A DNA stretch of 25,114 nucleotides from a virus, in IMG/VR virus record IMGVR_UViG_3300025286_000132, positions 1 to 25,114 of that record. One strand, 5' to 3'. The notes under the pieces were generated by a model that was given only the letters and a program-made list of their open reading frames with translations, was not told the DNA's origin and ran no database searches. A program made the position numbers and the translations under genes. Of this stretch, positions 1 to 9,200 are shown piece after piece (positions within the stretch are counted from its first letter, which is position 1; each line of letters starts with the position of its first letter).

Positions 1-1
1 A

Positions 2-754
2 GGGGATCCTAATCTGCTTGAAACCTATAGCCCCGACCCAGGGGGCTTCCTCGATCCTCGTCGCATGCTGACCCAGAACGTGCGTGACGTGGCCCATTTG
101 GGTGGCGTCATGGGTGAGCGGGCTGGGCAGGATGTCACGTTGCCTGGGGCGTTCATACAACCGACACCCTGGATTGGGGGCGGCGGCTTACCCTTCCCGG
201 TGGGGGTCACGGGCATGGACCCAGCACTCTTCCAGCCTGCTAGCTATCAGCGCCGGATGGGGACACAGTTTGCTAAACCGACACAATTTCAGGCCATGGG
301 ACCACCAACAGACTCACACCGCTGGTTGTTTGGGTTGGACGACGCCCCCTCTGATCCCACAGAGATCAATCTGACGACCCCGGGAACTGCCGGTACAGGC
401 TATGCCCCGTATCGTGGTGGGCCTGACGCAACAAAATATCCAGCAAAAGGTTGGGGTCCCTTGGATTATGAAGGGCTCACCCAGAAAAATGTCTCCCCTT
501 CACTCAGTGTGGGTGGAGGCATCCCCCAACTCATGGCCAACCTGGAATTGTTGGGGGTAACTGCAGGGGATGATGGGAATCTCCAAGTCGATCCAGGGCT
601 CATGGCTCAAACCAAGGCCGCCAGCACGAATCCAGCCATGTTTTCGGGCACAGCAAATGTCAAACGCCGTAACCCTGCAGGGCCACAGCCAGGCACGGGG
701 CTGGACCAGCCCCAGTGGAGCCGCACGCGCCCTGATCCTGGCAGCTTCACCTAA
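2..754 (+). CDS. Presumed virion structural protein, 5'-truncated by the window edge
   Basis: The reading frame is open from base 2, so the 5' end lies outside the window; an internal ATG at 65 is unlikely to be the true start. The visible 250 residues are rich in Gly, Pro and Thr with many loop-forming segments, no signal peptide, no membrane helix and no catalytic motif that I recognise. The stop (752-754) is 9 bp before the next start, and five similarly low-complexity genes follow in the same direction, so a virion role (head-tail or internal protein) is inferred from context only. Near the C-terminus is a short basic VKRRNPAG segment, similar to basic stretches at the ends of the neighbouring proteins. 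The family is not recognised. Confidence 0.7.
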   Translation, partial: GDPNLLETYSPDPGGFLDPRRMLTQNVRDVAHLGGVMGERAGQDVTLPGAFIQPTPWIGGGGLPFPVGVTGMDPALFQPASYQRRMGTQFAKPTQFQAMGPPTDSHRWLFGLDDAPSDPTEINLTTPGTAGTGYAPYRGGPDATKYPAKGWGPLDYEGLTQKNVSPSLSVGGGIPQLMANLELLGVTAGDDGNLQVDPGLMAQTKAASTNPAMFSGTANVKRRNPAGPQPGTGLDQPQWSRTRPDPGSFT

Positions 755-763
755 GGAATACAT

Positions 764-1804
764 ATGCCTCCGCCTATACGACCGCCACAATTTGGGCAGC
801 GTGGATCCCCCCAAGGGGGTATCTATGATGATGCAGACTTTCTGCAAGATGAGGGCTGGCCAGGGACTTCTACCCCAAATGTTGGGGGGATTCCTGAGCC
901 TCTGACAGGGCCACAGGTGCCCTTCCCGACTGATCGCCAGGTTGCCGGGCCAGAAATGGGGGAGATGTCGGGGCCAGAGACGGGTGCGTGGACCGAGCCT
1001 CAGGTGGACCTGGCTGGGCCGGAGACGGGTGCGGACTACCAAGCCGATATAGGGCCTGTCTCTCCCTATCCACCAGGAGAGGGGTATGGGCCAGTGCCAG
1101 AGGCCCCTGATGTACTGGTCACTGAACCTGGTGGGGGGTATGGGCCTGCGCCCACAGGAATGTTGCCTCCAGGACCGTTCCCAGAACCGCCTCCCGGACC
1201 CCCAGGACCAGGTGACCCGGGATTTATTATGCCGGGGCCAGGGGCAGCACCGCCACCACGGCCGTCCAAGCCTGATTTCAGAGCGCCCTGGGATCCCACG
1301 CAGCAAGTCTACGACTACATGCCGGGAGACCCTGGCTACAACCCTGATGAAGGCAGGGGGATGTTTTCCCCCTGGATCCCAGGGTCTCCGCACCAACGAG
1401 CTGGGGCTCAGGAGGGGGTAGACACCTGGCAGGAGCTACATGCGCAGGCGATCCAGGATAGAGAGGGGCGTGGTCTGCGGCCACCAGGTGACTCTGTCTC
1501 ACCTCTAGACCGGATGTTGGGGGATATACGCGAGCGTGAACTAGCTCTTCAACACCTCGGGTCAATGGATCAGCTGCGGCCCATAGACCAGACAGTCACA
1601 GCCCGTCCGGACCTTCGCCAGCTCATGCCGCTGGACCGGCCAGACCTGGCTGGCTGGGCCCCGGTCGGTGAAGCGCCTCCGCCCTGGGTCCCCCCGGGTT
1701 GGAGCCCACAGGGGAGGCAAGTCGAAGAGGAACGTCGACGTACCGAGGTTCCCCCAGAACGCCGTCTGCTTGGGCGGCAGCGCCGTAGGATAGGTGACTA
1801 CTAG
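764..1804 (+). CDS. Pro/Gly-rich presumed virion protein (346 aa)
   Basis: The ATG at 764 is preceded by an AAGGA ribosome binding site that overlaps the stop of the upstream gene. The protein is low complexity: residues about 45-95 carry near-repeats around GPETGA, and about 105-170 are a Gly/Pro-rich, collagen-like stretch (for example GPPGPGDPG) with repeated GYGP motifs. The second half is more ordinary and helix-prone (about 210-280), and the C-terminus is strongly basic (GRQRRRIGDY). No enzyme motif is visible. Position in the plus-strand block and composition suggest a structural or internal virion protein; this is inference. The long minus-strand frame covering 500-1396 is a GC-rich shadow. 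Confidence 0.72.
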   Translation: MPPPIRPPQFGQRGSPQGGIYDDADFLQDEGWPGTSTPNVGGIPEPLTGPQVPFPTDRQVAGPEMGEMSGPETGAWTEPQVDLAGPETGADYQADIGPVSPYPPGEGYGPVPEAPDVLVTEPGGGYGPAPTGMLPPGPFPEPPPGPPGPGDPGFIMPGPGAAPPPRPSKPDFRAPWDPTQQVYDYMPGDPGYNPDEGRGMFSPWIPGSPHQRAGAQEGVDTWQELHAQAIQDREGRGLRPPGDSVSPLDRMLGDIRERELALQHLGSMDQLRPIDQTVTARPDLRQLMPLDRPDLAGWAPVGEAPPPWVPPGWSPQGRQVEEERRRTEVPPERRLLGRQRRRIGDY

Positions 1805-1815
1805 GGGCGAATATA

Positions 1816-3708
1816 ATGGCACCAGCACGCCGAAGACAGTATAACGGGGGATCTGAGGAGGACTACGGGGCTGGCTTCTCGCAGGGTGATTTCACAGCTG
1901 GTGGTGGGTGGTGGAACACCCAGCCTCCTGCGAACAACTTCATGGGGCCCTACGATATAGATCCGCCCCAAACCCAGCTTCCTCCCAGTGATGCACCTCC
2001 CGTTGAGGCTGCGCCTCCGCCTCCGGTCGTTGTGGAGGAGCCCTCCACTAACGAGGAGGACTACGTTGAAGAGGAGGTCTTCCCAGAGCCAGCGGCAGCA
2101 CAAGAACAGGAACCAGAGCCTCAGGTCTCCGCAGCTCCGCTCCCTCCAGCAAGGGAGGTTCCAGCAAAGCCCAAGCCAGCAGTTAAGGTTGAGTCCAAGC
2201 CAGAGGTCAAGCCCGAGCCCGAGCCAGAGGTTGAGGCCAAGCCCAAGGTACAGCCTCCAACGCCAGCGGTAACACGTGAGGCAAAGTTGCCTGAGACGCG
2301 GCAGGTTAAAACCGCTATCGAAGACCTGGTGCCACAGATTACCAACATTGAACGCGGCGACCAGCGAGATGCCTTTCTTGATTTTGTGGCCAGCCAGAAT
2401 TATCCGCCAACCCCAGATGGGCTCAAGGCACTCCTGCTCGTTGCCAATGGGTCCAAGTGGGGTGCTGGGTGGAAGCAGGTCGGGAACTCAGGCTCGATTG
2501 ATTTTGGCGATGGGAAGATTGTCGATGTCATAGAGAATTTCCAAGGGGGTGGTACTGGGTGGCACTGGCTCTTACCCGGGGCTGCCGACGACACGGTTGG
2601 CGACACGGTTGACGATACACTGGCCGTAGACGACACCATTGATGACACGGTCGACGATACAGTTGACGATACAGTTGACGCCCTGCCATCTGATCGGAGG
2701 GTCACGTCACGGCCCAAGCCTGAGGCTGGCACGTTTCCGCCAGGCACTGAAGTGCAGACCATTCGGGGAGATGAGGGTGGGGCACTCCAGGCTGGGACAG
2801 ACCTTGAGGACCCCTACTACGGCGACATCCGAGAGGACCCTTCGACGACGGATTATCCCTACAGCGTCCCCCAGCAACAGACCATTGGGATGCTCCAGGC
2901 TGGGGATGACCCTCTCTCTGAACTCATGAATGCTGCCTTGGCCGGGACTGCCTCAACGGGTGGGATGACGCCCACGCTATTTGCAGGCCAGACGCAACGT
3001 GCGTTGTCCGACATCATGGCCCGTGGGGGGCAGGGGGCCGAGATTGGATCGGAGCTGGAATGGGATGTACAAAACACCCTCCAGGAACTCATCGCCAATG
3101 CTGGGCGGTTGCCAGCGGATGCCCAACGCCGGGCCATGGCGATGGAAACCCTGCGGAATCCCATTGAGGCGTTTCGGCAGGCCCAGCTGTCCCAGGGACA
3201 GGCTGAACTGGCACGTCGTGGGTTGCTGGGGCAGGGTCCTGAGACCGGCTTCATGTCTAGGCTGGAAGACCAACTGGCTCCCATGTATGCCACAGCTGGA
3301 CAACAGCTCGCTCTGGACGAACGCGAACGGGCCGACCAGCGCTATCGGGATGCCCTGACCCAGGGAGCGGATCTGGGGATGGCCCAGGCCCAACGACGCG
3401 AGGATCGGTTGGCTTCAACCCTCCAACTTGCTACGGGGATGAACGAGGAAATGAGTCGGAATTTATTGGCGACGGCCCAGACCTGGACCGATCGGCAAGA
3501 GATGCTTGGGAACCTGGCCATCCAGAATCTGGACCAGAACATCCAGTGGAACAAGTTCCTGTATGAGGCAGGCCTTGAACGTGACCAGGTAGTGGAGTCT
3601 ATCCAGACTGGCCGCTTGGCCTCATTGCTTCCTATCTTGCAAACCTTCTTGACCCAGGTGCAGACTTCTGCCCAGGGCTTTATCCCTTACCACGAAGAGG
3701 ACCAATAG
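1816..3708 (+). CDS. Presumed internal virion protein with DDTV repeats and helical C-terminus (630 aa)
   Basis: The start at 1816 follows the previous stop by 11 bp, with AGGGG as a modest ribosome binding site. Four regions can be seen. Residues 1-110 are Pro/Glu-rich with a basic start (MAPARRRQ). Residues about 115-155 are Lys-Pro-Glu/Val repeats of rod-like type. Residues about 160-250 look globular (WGAGWKQVGNSG, FQGGGTGWHWL) and are followed at 258-288 by a tandem DDTV/DDTI repeat. Residues about 370-630 are Ala/Gln/Arg-rich and predicted mostly helical or coiled-coil (for example AQAQRREDRLASTLQLATG). No catalytic motif or membrane helix is evident. The helical C-terminal part resembles internal or tail virion proteins of phages in style only; the exact role is unknown. 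Confidence 0.75.
   Translation: MAPARRRQYNGGSEEDYGAGFSQGDFTAGGGWWNTQPPANNFMGPYDIDPPQTQLPPSDAPPVEAAPPPPVVVEEPSTNEEDYVEEEVFPEPAAAQEQEPEPQVSAAPLPPAREVPAKPKPAVKVESKPEVKPEPEPEVEAKPKVQPPTPAVTREAKLPETRQVKTAIEDLVPQITNIERGDQRDAFLDFVASQNYPPTPDGLKALLLVANGSKWGAGWKQVGNSGSIDFGDGKIVDVIENFQGGGTGWHWLLPGAADDTVGDTVDDTLAVDDTIDDTVDDTVDDTVDALPSDRRVTSRPKPEAGTFPPGTEVQTIRGDEGGALQAGTDLEDPYYGDIREDPSTTDYPYSVPQQQTIGMLQAGDDPLSELMNAALAGTASTGGMTPTLFAGQTQRALSDIMARGGQGAEIGSELEWDVQNTLQELIANAGRLPADAQRRAMAMETLRNPIEAFRQAQLSQGQAELARRGLLGQGPETGFMSRLEDQLAPMYATAGQQLALDERERADQRYRDALTQGADLGMAQAQRREDRLASTLQLATGMNEEMSRNLLATAQTWTDRQEMLGNLAIQNLDQNIQWNKFLYEAGLERDQVVESIQTGRLASLLPILQTFLTQVQTSAQGFIPYHEEDQ
2587..2680 (+). repeat. In-frame tandem repeat encoding DDTV/GDTV/DDTI units
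   Basis: About seven imperfect 12-bp units (consensus GACGATACGGTT) sit back to back inside the gene at 1816-3708 and encode DDTV-type tetrapeptides, interrupted once by LAV. The units differ at synonymous third positions, so the repeat is not a recent slippage product; the acidic pattern appears to be maintained. It separates a globular middle region from the helical C-terminal half and may be a linker or a metal-binding acidic strand (inference). Confidence 0.8.
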
Positions 3709-3711
3709 CCC

Positions 3712-4041
3712 ATGCCGACTTCCATTGACCCTAAGACAGGGAAGACGATACATCATCCCTATCCTGGGGACCCGGACTATCAAGCACCCAAGCAGGCTGC
3801 ACAGCCACAGGTGCAACGTCGTAGTAATCCACAAGGGGGTCGTCCCCCGGAGCGGCGTATCAGTCGCCAACGCCAGTTGCCTCCCCAGCAGGCGCAGCCC
3901 GGGCCAGCGCTTGGGGGCAACCCAGCCGGGCTAGGCCACTACGGGGCCCTTGGTGCGGTGCCTGGGATTGGACAGCGTGGGGCTGTGGGGCCGGAAAGTG
4001 TCCTGCCACGCCAACGTCGACGAGGGGGCCTCGATGCCTGA
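3712..4041 (+). CDS. Small basic Gln/Pro/Arg-rich protein (109 aa)
   Basis: The ATG at 3712 is 3 bp after the upstream stop, with GAGGA about 12 bp before it. The protein begins with a polar stretch (SIDPKTGKTIHHPYPGDPDY), then becomes Gln/Pro/Arg-rich and Gly-rich and ends in PRQRRRGGLDA. Predicted charge is strongly positive, which would suit nucleic-acid contact in the virion or a disordered scaffold-like part. Its 3' end overlaps the next gene by 8 bp (ATG at 4034, TGA at 4039-4041), which indicates translational coupling. The family is not recognised, and the virion role is inferred from neighbours. Confidence 0.6.
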   Translation: MPTSIDPKTGKTIHHPYPGDPDYQAPKQAAQPQVQRRSNPQGGRPPERRISRQRQLPPQQAQPGPALGGNPAGLGHYGALGAVPGIGQRGAVGPESVLPRQRRRGGLDA

Positions 4042-4378
4042 TTGGAAAAACATTATTAGCCAAGGACTGGCTGGGGCTGGTACGGGGTACTTGGCCTCGC
4101 GCATGATGGACACCGATACGCCTGCGGCCCCGACAGGGACTCCAGCAGAGATCCAGGCCTGTGCAGCCAATGGAGGCACGATGCTTAATGGGGTGTGTGT
4201 TGACCAGGAGACAGGGTTGCCCCTGACACCACGCCAGGAGCAACCAGCTGCAGCTCCCATGGGAGCCCAACTACCTTCTAGCCGTGTGATGGCTTCTTGG
4301 CATCCTGTCCCGAGTCCGGCAGACATTGCGGGTAGCGTCAGACGTCGTGGACGTACAGGGCGCAGAGCTGGGGATTAG
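4034..4378 (+). CDS. Small presumed virion protein with hydrophobic N-terminus and Cys pair (114 aa)
   Basis: I chose ATG 4034 over the upstream in-frame ATG at 3950. It has a good ribosome binding site (CGAGGGGG), and 3950 would lie deep inside the preceding gene. The N-terminus (about residues 5-20) is a short Gly/Ala-rich mildly hydrophobic helix (NIISQGLAGAGTGYLASRM). Around residues 45-60 is a compact Cys motif, CAANGGTMLNGVCV, in which the two Cys could form a disulphide or a small metal site. The C-terminus is Arg-rich (VRRRGRTGRRAGD). The function is unknown; its position between virion-type genes suggests a minor structural component. Confidence 0.62.
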   Translation: MPDWKNIISQGLAGAGTGYLASRMMDTDTPAAPTGTPAEIQACAANGGTMLNGVCVDQETGLPLTPRQEQPAAAPMGAQLPSSRVMASWHPVPSPADIAGSVRRRGRTGRRAGD

Positions 4379-4381
4379 TGC

Positions 4382-6250
4382 ATGGCTGCCTTGAGACCTG
4401 CCTTGAGACGACGTCGGCGGCCCAAGTCTGGCGGAGGAGCGTCTGGGATAGGGAACATCCTCGACAGCACCATGAAAATGCTGATGCCGATCTTGATGCT
4501 CAATCGGCAGCAAGCCTATGGACGTGAGCAGGCTGCGTTGAGTCAGCAAGCCTCTTGGGATGCAGCTCGTAGGCGTGCTGAGGAGACGGCAGGGGCAGCG
4601 ACCCTGGCACACGAACGTCAGCAAACTGCGACAGGAGAGACTGCGCTGATGGAGGCACTTGGGGCCTTTCGAGAGAATCCGGCTGCGACTGTTGAAGACG
4701 TCCAGAATGTAGCGCAGCAGCATGCCGGTGTGCGGCCCGACCTGATGCAGACAGGCCTCTACATGCAGGCCAGTGAGAACCCCACACAATTTTTGATGCC
4801 TGAGCCTACGCGCAGGTCTAAGTACTTTGCAGGGATTGGTGGGCTTGAGCCTCACCAGTTGACGGCAGCGCAGGCCCTCAACATGGCTGGAGATTATGGG
4901 TACGGTCCTGACGATTGGATGGCTCCTTATAGCGAGACTCCTGGGGCTGTCGACTATCGTGCCACCCAGCTGCCAGGCGGTGTAGGCCCCCTCCCCAGAG
5001 ATCAGCCTGAGTGGGATCAGATCGTTCCGGGTTCAGACTTGTTTCGTGGGGTTACGGAAACCCTAGAGGCAACCCAACGTGGGCATGATGTGGCAACGAG
5101 GCGGGACATGGGGCAGCAGATGGCCCTTACACAGTTCCAAACCGATGAGCGGCTGTGGGAAGATGCGCAAAAGACCGAGGATGCCCTCTTTGACACAGCC
5201 ATCGAAGCCTACATACAGCGGGATGCCCAGGATGCTTCGGCAATGCGGTTGGCAATCTTCCATGAAGCCGGGCTTAACAACAGGAAATGGATTGATTCCT
5301 TAGGGCAAGCAGCCGCAAGTCAACGCCAGATGCTGCAGTCACTCTATACCACTGAACTAAACGGCAAAAATTCCATGGAGCGGCTACGTGAACGTATTAG
5401 GTTTGAAGAGCGTGAGCTGGCACAGGTGCAGGAGTTTAATGGGTTTGAGGGTGCGCTCAGAGCACCCCTGCTAGTGCAAGTCCCTGATCCAACGTGGGAC
5501 CCAGCAGACCCTGACACATCACAGTGGCGGACAAAGATATTGCCTGTTGGGTGGACAGGACGCCTGTTCCTCGATCGAAGTGGGAAGGTCATGGGCTATG
5601 TGTCGAATGGCGGTCTTACCACCGAGCAGCGTGTAGAGTTGCAAAACCAGTACGACCCGGAGATACAGGGATCAATAGAGGAAGCGGCAGCAGCGCTCCA
5701 CAGGGACCTCCCAGAGGTGACGAACCAGCAGGCCCTAGACATTATCAAGGATGGTGGGGTGTACAACATGCTTGCCCCCCATATCATAGCGACGAATCCT
5801 GACTTCACTGGTGCACCCCCTGATGTGCAAGAGGGCCTCTTGAACATGATGCCTGCTCGCCAGGCTGAGTCCTGGGCTGGCCCAGGACAGGACCAGAATC
5901 TGCTGGCTGACCCTAGCGCCCCGTTGGATCCGACAGACCGCCAAATATGGGCGGCGTATCAAGAGCAGTTACAGCGTGCCCCTGAACGCTATGCAGAACT
6001 CATGCGCACACCGGCCTTGATTACGCCACAGGGTATTAAGATTTACCAGGAGTACTTGGAGTCTGGTGAGAATGCCTTCGGCGATGACTTTGCTGAGCGG
6101 TCGCAGGCGCTGCTAGGTGGGGGAGCTGATAAGTACCAGGCGGTTGAGAGCATGTTTCAGCTGATTGAGGAGATGATTGCTAAACGGGGTCAACCTGATA
6201 GGGCACGGCCGACAGGACCGAGCCCCTACTTCTTTGGAAGTGGTCGCTAA
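4382..6250 (+). CDS. Presumed internal virion protein, coiled-coil (622 aa)
   Basis: The ATG at 4382 is 3 bp after the upstream stop; the preceding GGGG is a weak ribosome binding site, so coupling to the upstream gene is likely. The N-terminus is extremely basic (ALRRRRRPK) and is followed by a Gly/Ser linker and a Met/Leu-rich helix (about 28-42). Residues about 45-95 and 225-355 are long charged helices rich in Gln, Ala, Glu and Arg, typical of coiled coils. Residues about 360-420 look like a small beta-rich domain (WTGRLFLDRSGKVMGYVSNG). The rest is helical with Pro-rich spacers and ends in PYFFGSGR. No enzyme motif is seen. It precedes the 1906-aa gene by 2 bp and probably acts in the same particle. 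Confidence 0.72.
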   Translation: MAALRPALRRRRRPKSGGGASGIGNILDSTMKMLMPILMLNRQQAYGREQAALSQQASWDAARRRAEETAGAATLAHERQQTATGETALMEALGAFRENPAATVEDVQNVAQQHAGVRPDLMQTGLYMQASENPTQFLMPEPTRRSKYFAGIGGLEPHQLTAAQALNMAGDYGYGPDDWMAPYSETPGAVDYRATQLPGGVGPLPRDQPEWDQIVPGSDLFRGVTETLEATQRGHDVATRRDMGQQMALTQFQTDERLWEDAQKTEDALFDTAIEAYIQRDAQDASAMRLAIFHEAGLNNRKWIDSLGQAAASQRQMLQSLYTTELNGKNSMERLRERIRFEERELAQVQEFNGFEGALRAPLLVQVPDPTWDPADPDTSQWRTKILPVGWTGRLFLDRSGKVMGYVSNGGLTTEQRVELQNQYDPEIQGSIEEAAAALHRDLPEVTNQQALDIIKDGGVYNMLAPHIIATNPDFTGAPPDVQEGLLNMMPARQAESWAGPGQDQNLLADPSAPLDPTDRQIWAAYQEQLQRAPERYAELMRTPALITPQGIKIYQEYLESGENAFGDDFAERSQALLGGGADKYQAVESMFQLIEEMIAKRGQPDRARPTGPSPYFFGSGR

Positions 6251-6252
6251 GG

Positions 6253-9200
6253 ATGCCCCCACAAGTACGTCGTCGCGGCACGCCACCTCCTGAGGAGGTT
6301 GCACCTACCCTTACACCAGCACAACAGGAAGCGTTGCGGCGGTTACAACAACTGGCCCCGCACATACGCCGGGAAAGTGTCATCGCTACATTCGAACAAG
6401 CCATTCTGGCGAATGATCCGCAGGCTATTGCGGCCATCAATGAGGCAGACCTCAGTACATTGCCACCACCCCCAGTGGAGCTTGATTTACCCGAGCTTGT
6501 GCCTGGGATGAGTACAACCGGAGGTGTGGGTCGAGGGCTTGGCCCAGATTCTGCTAGAGAGCGCCCCTCAGGGGGGATCTTCCAACCGCGTGACCTCTTT
6601 GACCTGGGCTTGGATGTGTTTCCTCGGCTGCAGCAAGGGGTCACGGCGGTAGCTGAGGGGATTCGTCCGGGTGAGGCCCCACCTTCTACGGAAGCGACTG
6701 ATCCCGCAGGAGCGACATTCATGGGGCGGCCTTATTCGCCTCCCTTCAGTGAAATGATCTTCGGGGAAGCTGAGACAGAGGATTCGCTGTTACGGCGCAT
6801 ACTGGGGGCACCGCTACGTCCACGGCCAGCAGACCCAGGCGGCCCCCGAGATTACATGCGGGCAGAAACACTCACCCCGGCAGAGCTTGAGGCAAAACGC
6901 CGAGAGCTGGACCTGCTTGGGCCTAGCGGCAACCCAGCTGCCCGCGCTATTCTTGAAAACCAGATTGCAACAGGCGAAAAGGTGAGTGGTGGGTCATGGA
7001 GTCGAGAGTTCATGGCAGCCCCGCTGGCAGAGAAGGTGAACCTGGCCCGGCATGCGGTGGCTGATGGGCTCATGACCGTCGCGGATTTCCTGAGCCTTGG
7101 GGACGCCTTGGGGGCAGCGGCCTGGTTTGGACGGAAAACGCTGCAGCAAGGTGCAGAGCGTGGGGCGGCAAAGCTTGTAGATGTCGTGACGGGTCCCAGT
7201 CGGTCTGAGCGTGCGGCGGCTGAGGCAGCTGCACGGGCACAGGATGCAACGACAACGACAGGGTTTAATGTACCGGACATCTCAGTAGACCCAACTGCTG
7301 GGGTGACAGGGCAGCAGGTTACGGTCAACGTCGATGTAGTCGATGAGATCCTTGCCAAGGTAGATGACGCTAAGGGGGCTAAGGAGGCTGCTGAGACTGG
7401 ACAGGTTGCAGGGGCCCCTGCACCGCAGCCAGCGCCCACACCCAGCCAGCCAGCGCCCGCACCCAAGGCTTCTCCGGAAGCCCTTGATTTTGTGATGCCT
7501 GAGGGGTTAAGGCGATCCAATCCCCGTTACCGTAATAGCGAGATTGCGTGGAACTCTGACCTGGACAAGGCGCTTTACATTGTCAGGAACAGGACACGGC
7601 TATCGAAGAGTGATGCGAAGTTCATGGATGTGCTGCGGAAGCACTTCCCCGGTGAATCCGATGACGCCATTCGGGCACGTGGCGATGCGGTCCTGGAGCG
7701 CATCAAGGCAACTGGCAACGTCACCGACGAGGATACCCTCTTGCATTACTGGCCCCACATGCCTGAGGTTGCTGCTCCTGCGTCAGCGGCGGCTGACACG
7801 GCCCCACCAACAGCCTCAGTGCCAGAGGAAGTGGCTGGACCCCCACTCAAGCCTGAGACTCCTGAGCCTCCATCGACGGCCCCCACACCGGTAGCCCAGA
7901 CCGCAGATGAGCTAGCTGCTGTCTCGGAACAGGCGGGCCAACTAGCTGACGATCTCACAGTGCAGGAACTACTGGATGCTGTGGACGAGGCAGACCTGGA
8001 CTGGACCAGTGAGGATATTCGAAACATTGCCGAGACAGCGGCCAAGACTAACTTGATTGGGGGTAAGGTTCCGGGCTCAGTCCAGCAAGCGCGTCAGGCC
8101 TTGGTGGATATTGGGGAGGGGTTGCAGCGAGAAGGGCTGCTTGATGATGCCGTCGAGGACACCCTTGCACAGTTTCGTGGTGGCCTTGCGGCCCCTGAGC
8201 CTTCTACCCCAACAACCGCCGCAGTCGTTGGTGATGCTGCTGGAGGCCCACAACCTGCAGCCGCCCGAGAGCCTGAGATTACCAAGGCTTTTATTAGGGG
8301 GCGTGGTTACAAGCAGCGGCTTGAGCAGTTCTTGAATGACTATGCCACCCCAGCCAATCGAGCAGACATCGAAGCGCTGTGGCGGAAAGCCCGTGGGCGG
8401 AGTGCGGGTGCAGACGATGCCCTACACCAGCTGGACCAGATTAAACAACGGGCTGATACAGGGCGTGGGCAGATTGGTGCCGCTGACGAGATTTCAGGAT
8501 TGGGGGAAAGAGTTGCGCCTGGTGCGTTGGCTCCAGGAAAGGCCCAGGTTGCTGCCACCCGTGGCCAGGCGCAGCAGGGGGCAGCTGAAGCAGCTGCGGA
8601 GGCTGAGACGCTTGTCGATGCAGGGGAAGTTGCCGCGACCAGTGCCACCCCAACGATCGGGGGCTCGCGGCGTACGGGACCTGCTGCTGAATTCACCGAG
8701 TCCAGGCATGCTGCAGGGGTTGACCCAGGACGGGTCACAGATCCTGCTGTAGGCGAGAACCTGTTTCTGGGAGGGAGTCAGGAGGCTGAAACCGCGAAGC
8801 GTGCTGCGTTCATTCAGACCTACACCAAGCTTGGACGTGGGCAGTTCTCGGCGGCCGAGGTTGCTTCCCAGGTAGATGACTACATTGCGACGATCAAGAC
8901 CGCAGCACGGTCGTTGCGCGAGGGTAATATTGCGGAGGCCCATACCCAGTACACAAAGATTTTCAACAAGCTGCATGAGACGTTAGATCCCAAGCCTGGG
9001 TACCTTGATCCGGCAGTCACGGAAGCCAGTAAGACTGCGCGCCAACGCACGGGGACACGGTCTAGCCAGCGGGCTGCGCATGTACAGTCCTGGGCCCAGG
9101 ACCCTGCTGGGTACTCACGGGCTGAGCAGCAAGCCATTGATCGCGTCAAGCGGTCCTTGGCTCTGATCCAAGATGAAAGTGGGGCTGCGTTTCATACTGA

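Noticed and set aside
500-1396. 298-aa open frame on the minus strand
   Set aside because: It lies opposite two plus-strand genes with ribosome binding sites, has no start signal of its own, and is Arg/Pro/Trp-rich in the way expected of a GC-rich antisense shadow.
6852-7520. 222-aa Ser/Ala-rich minus-strand frame
   Set aside because: It is opposite the 1906-aa gene, and its composition reflects the complement of Ala/Gly/Pro codons.
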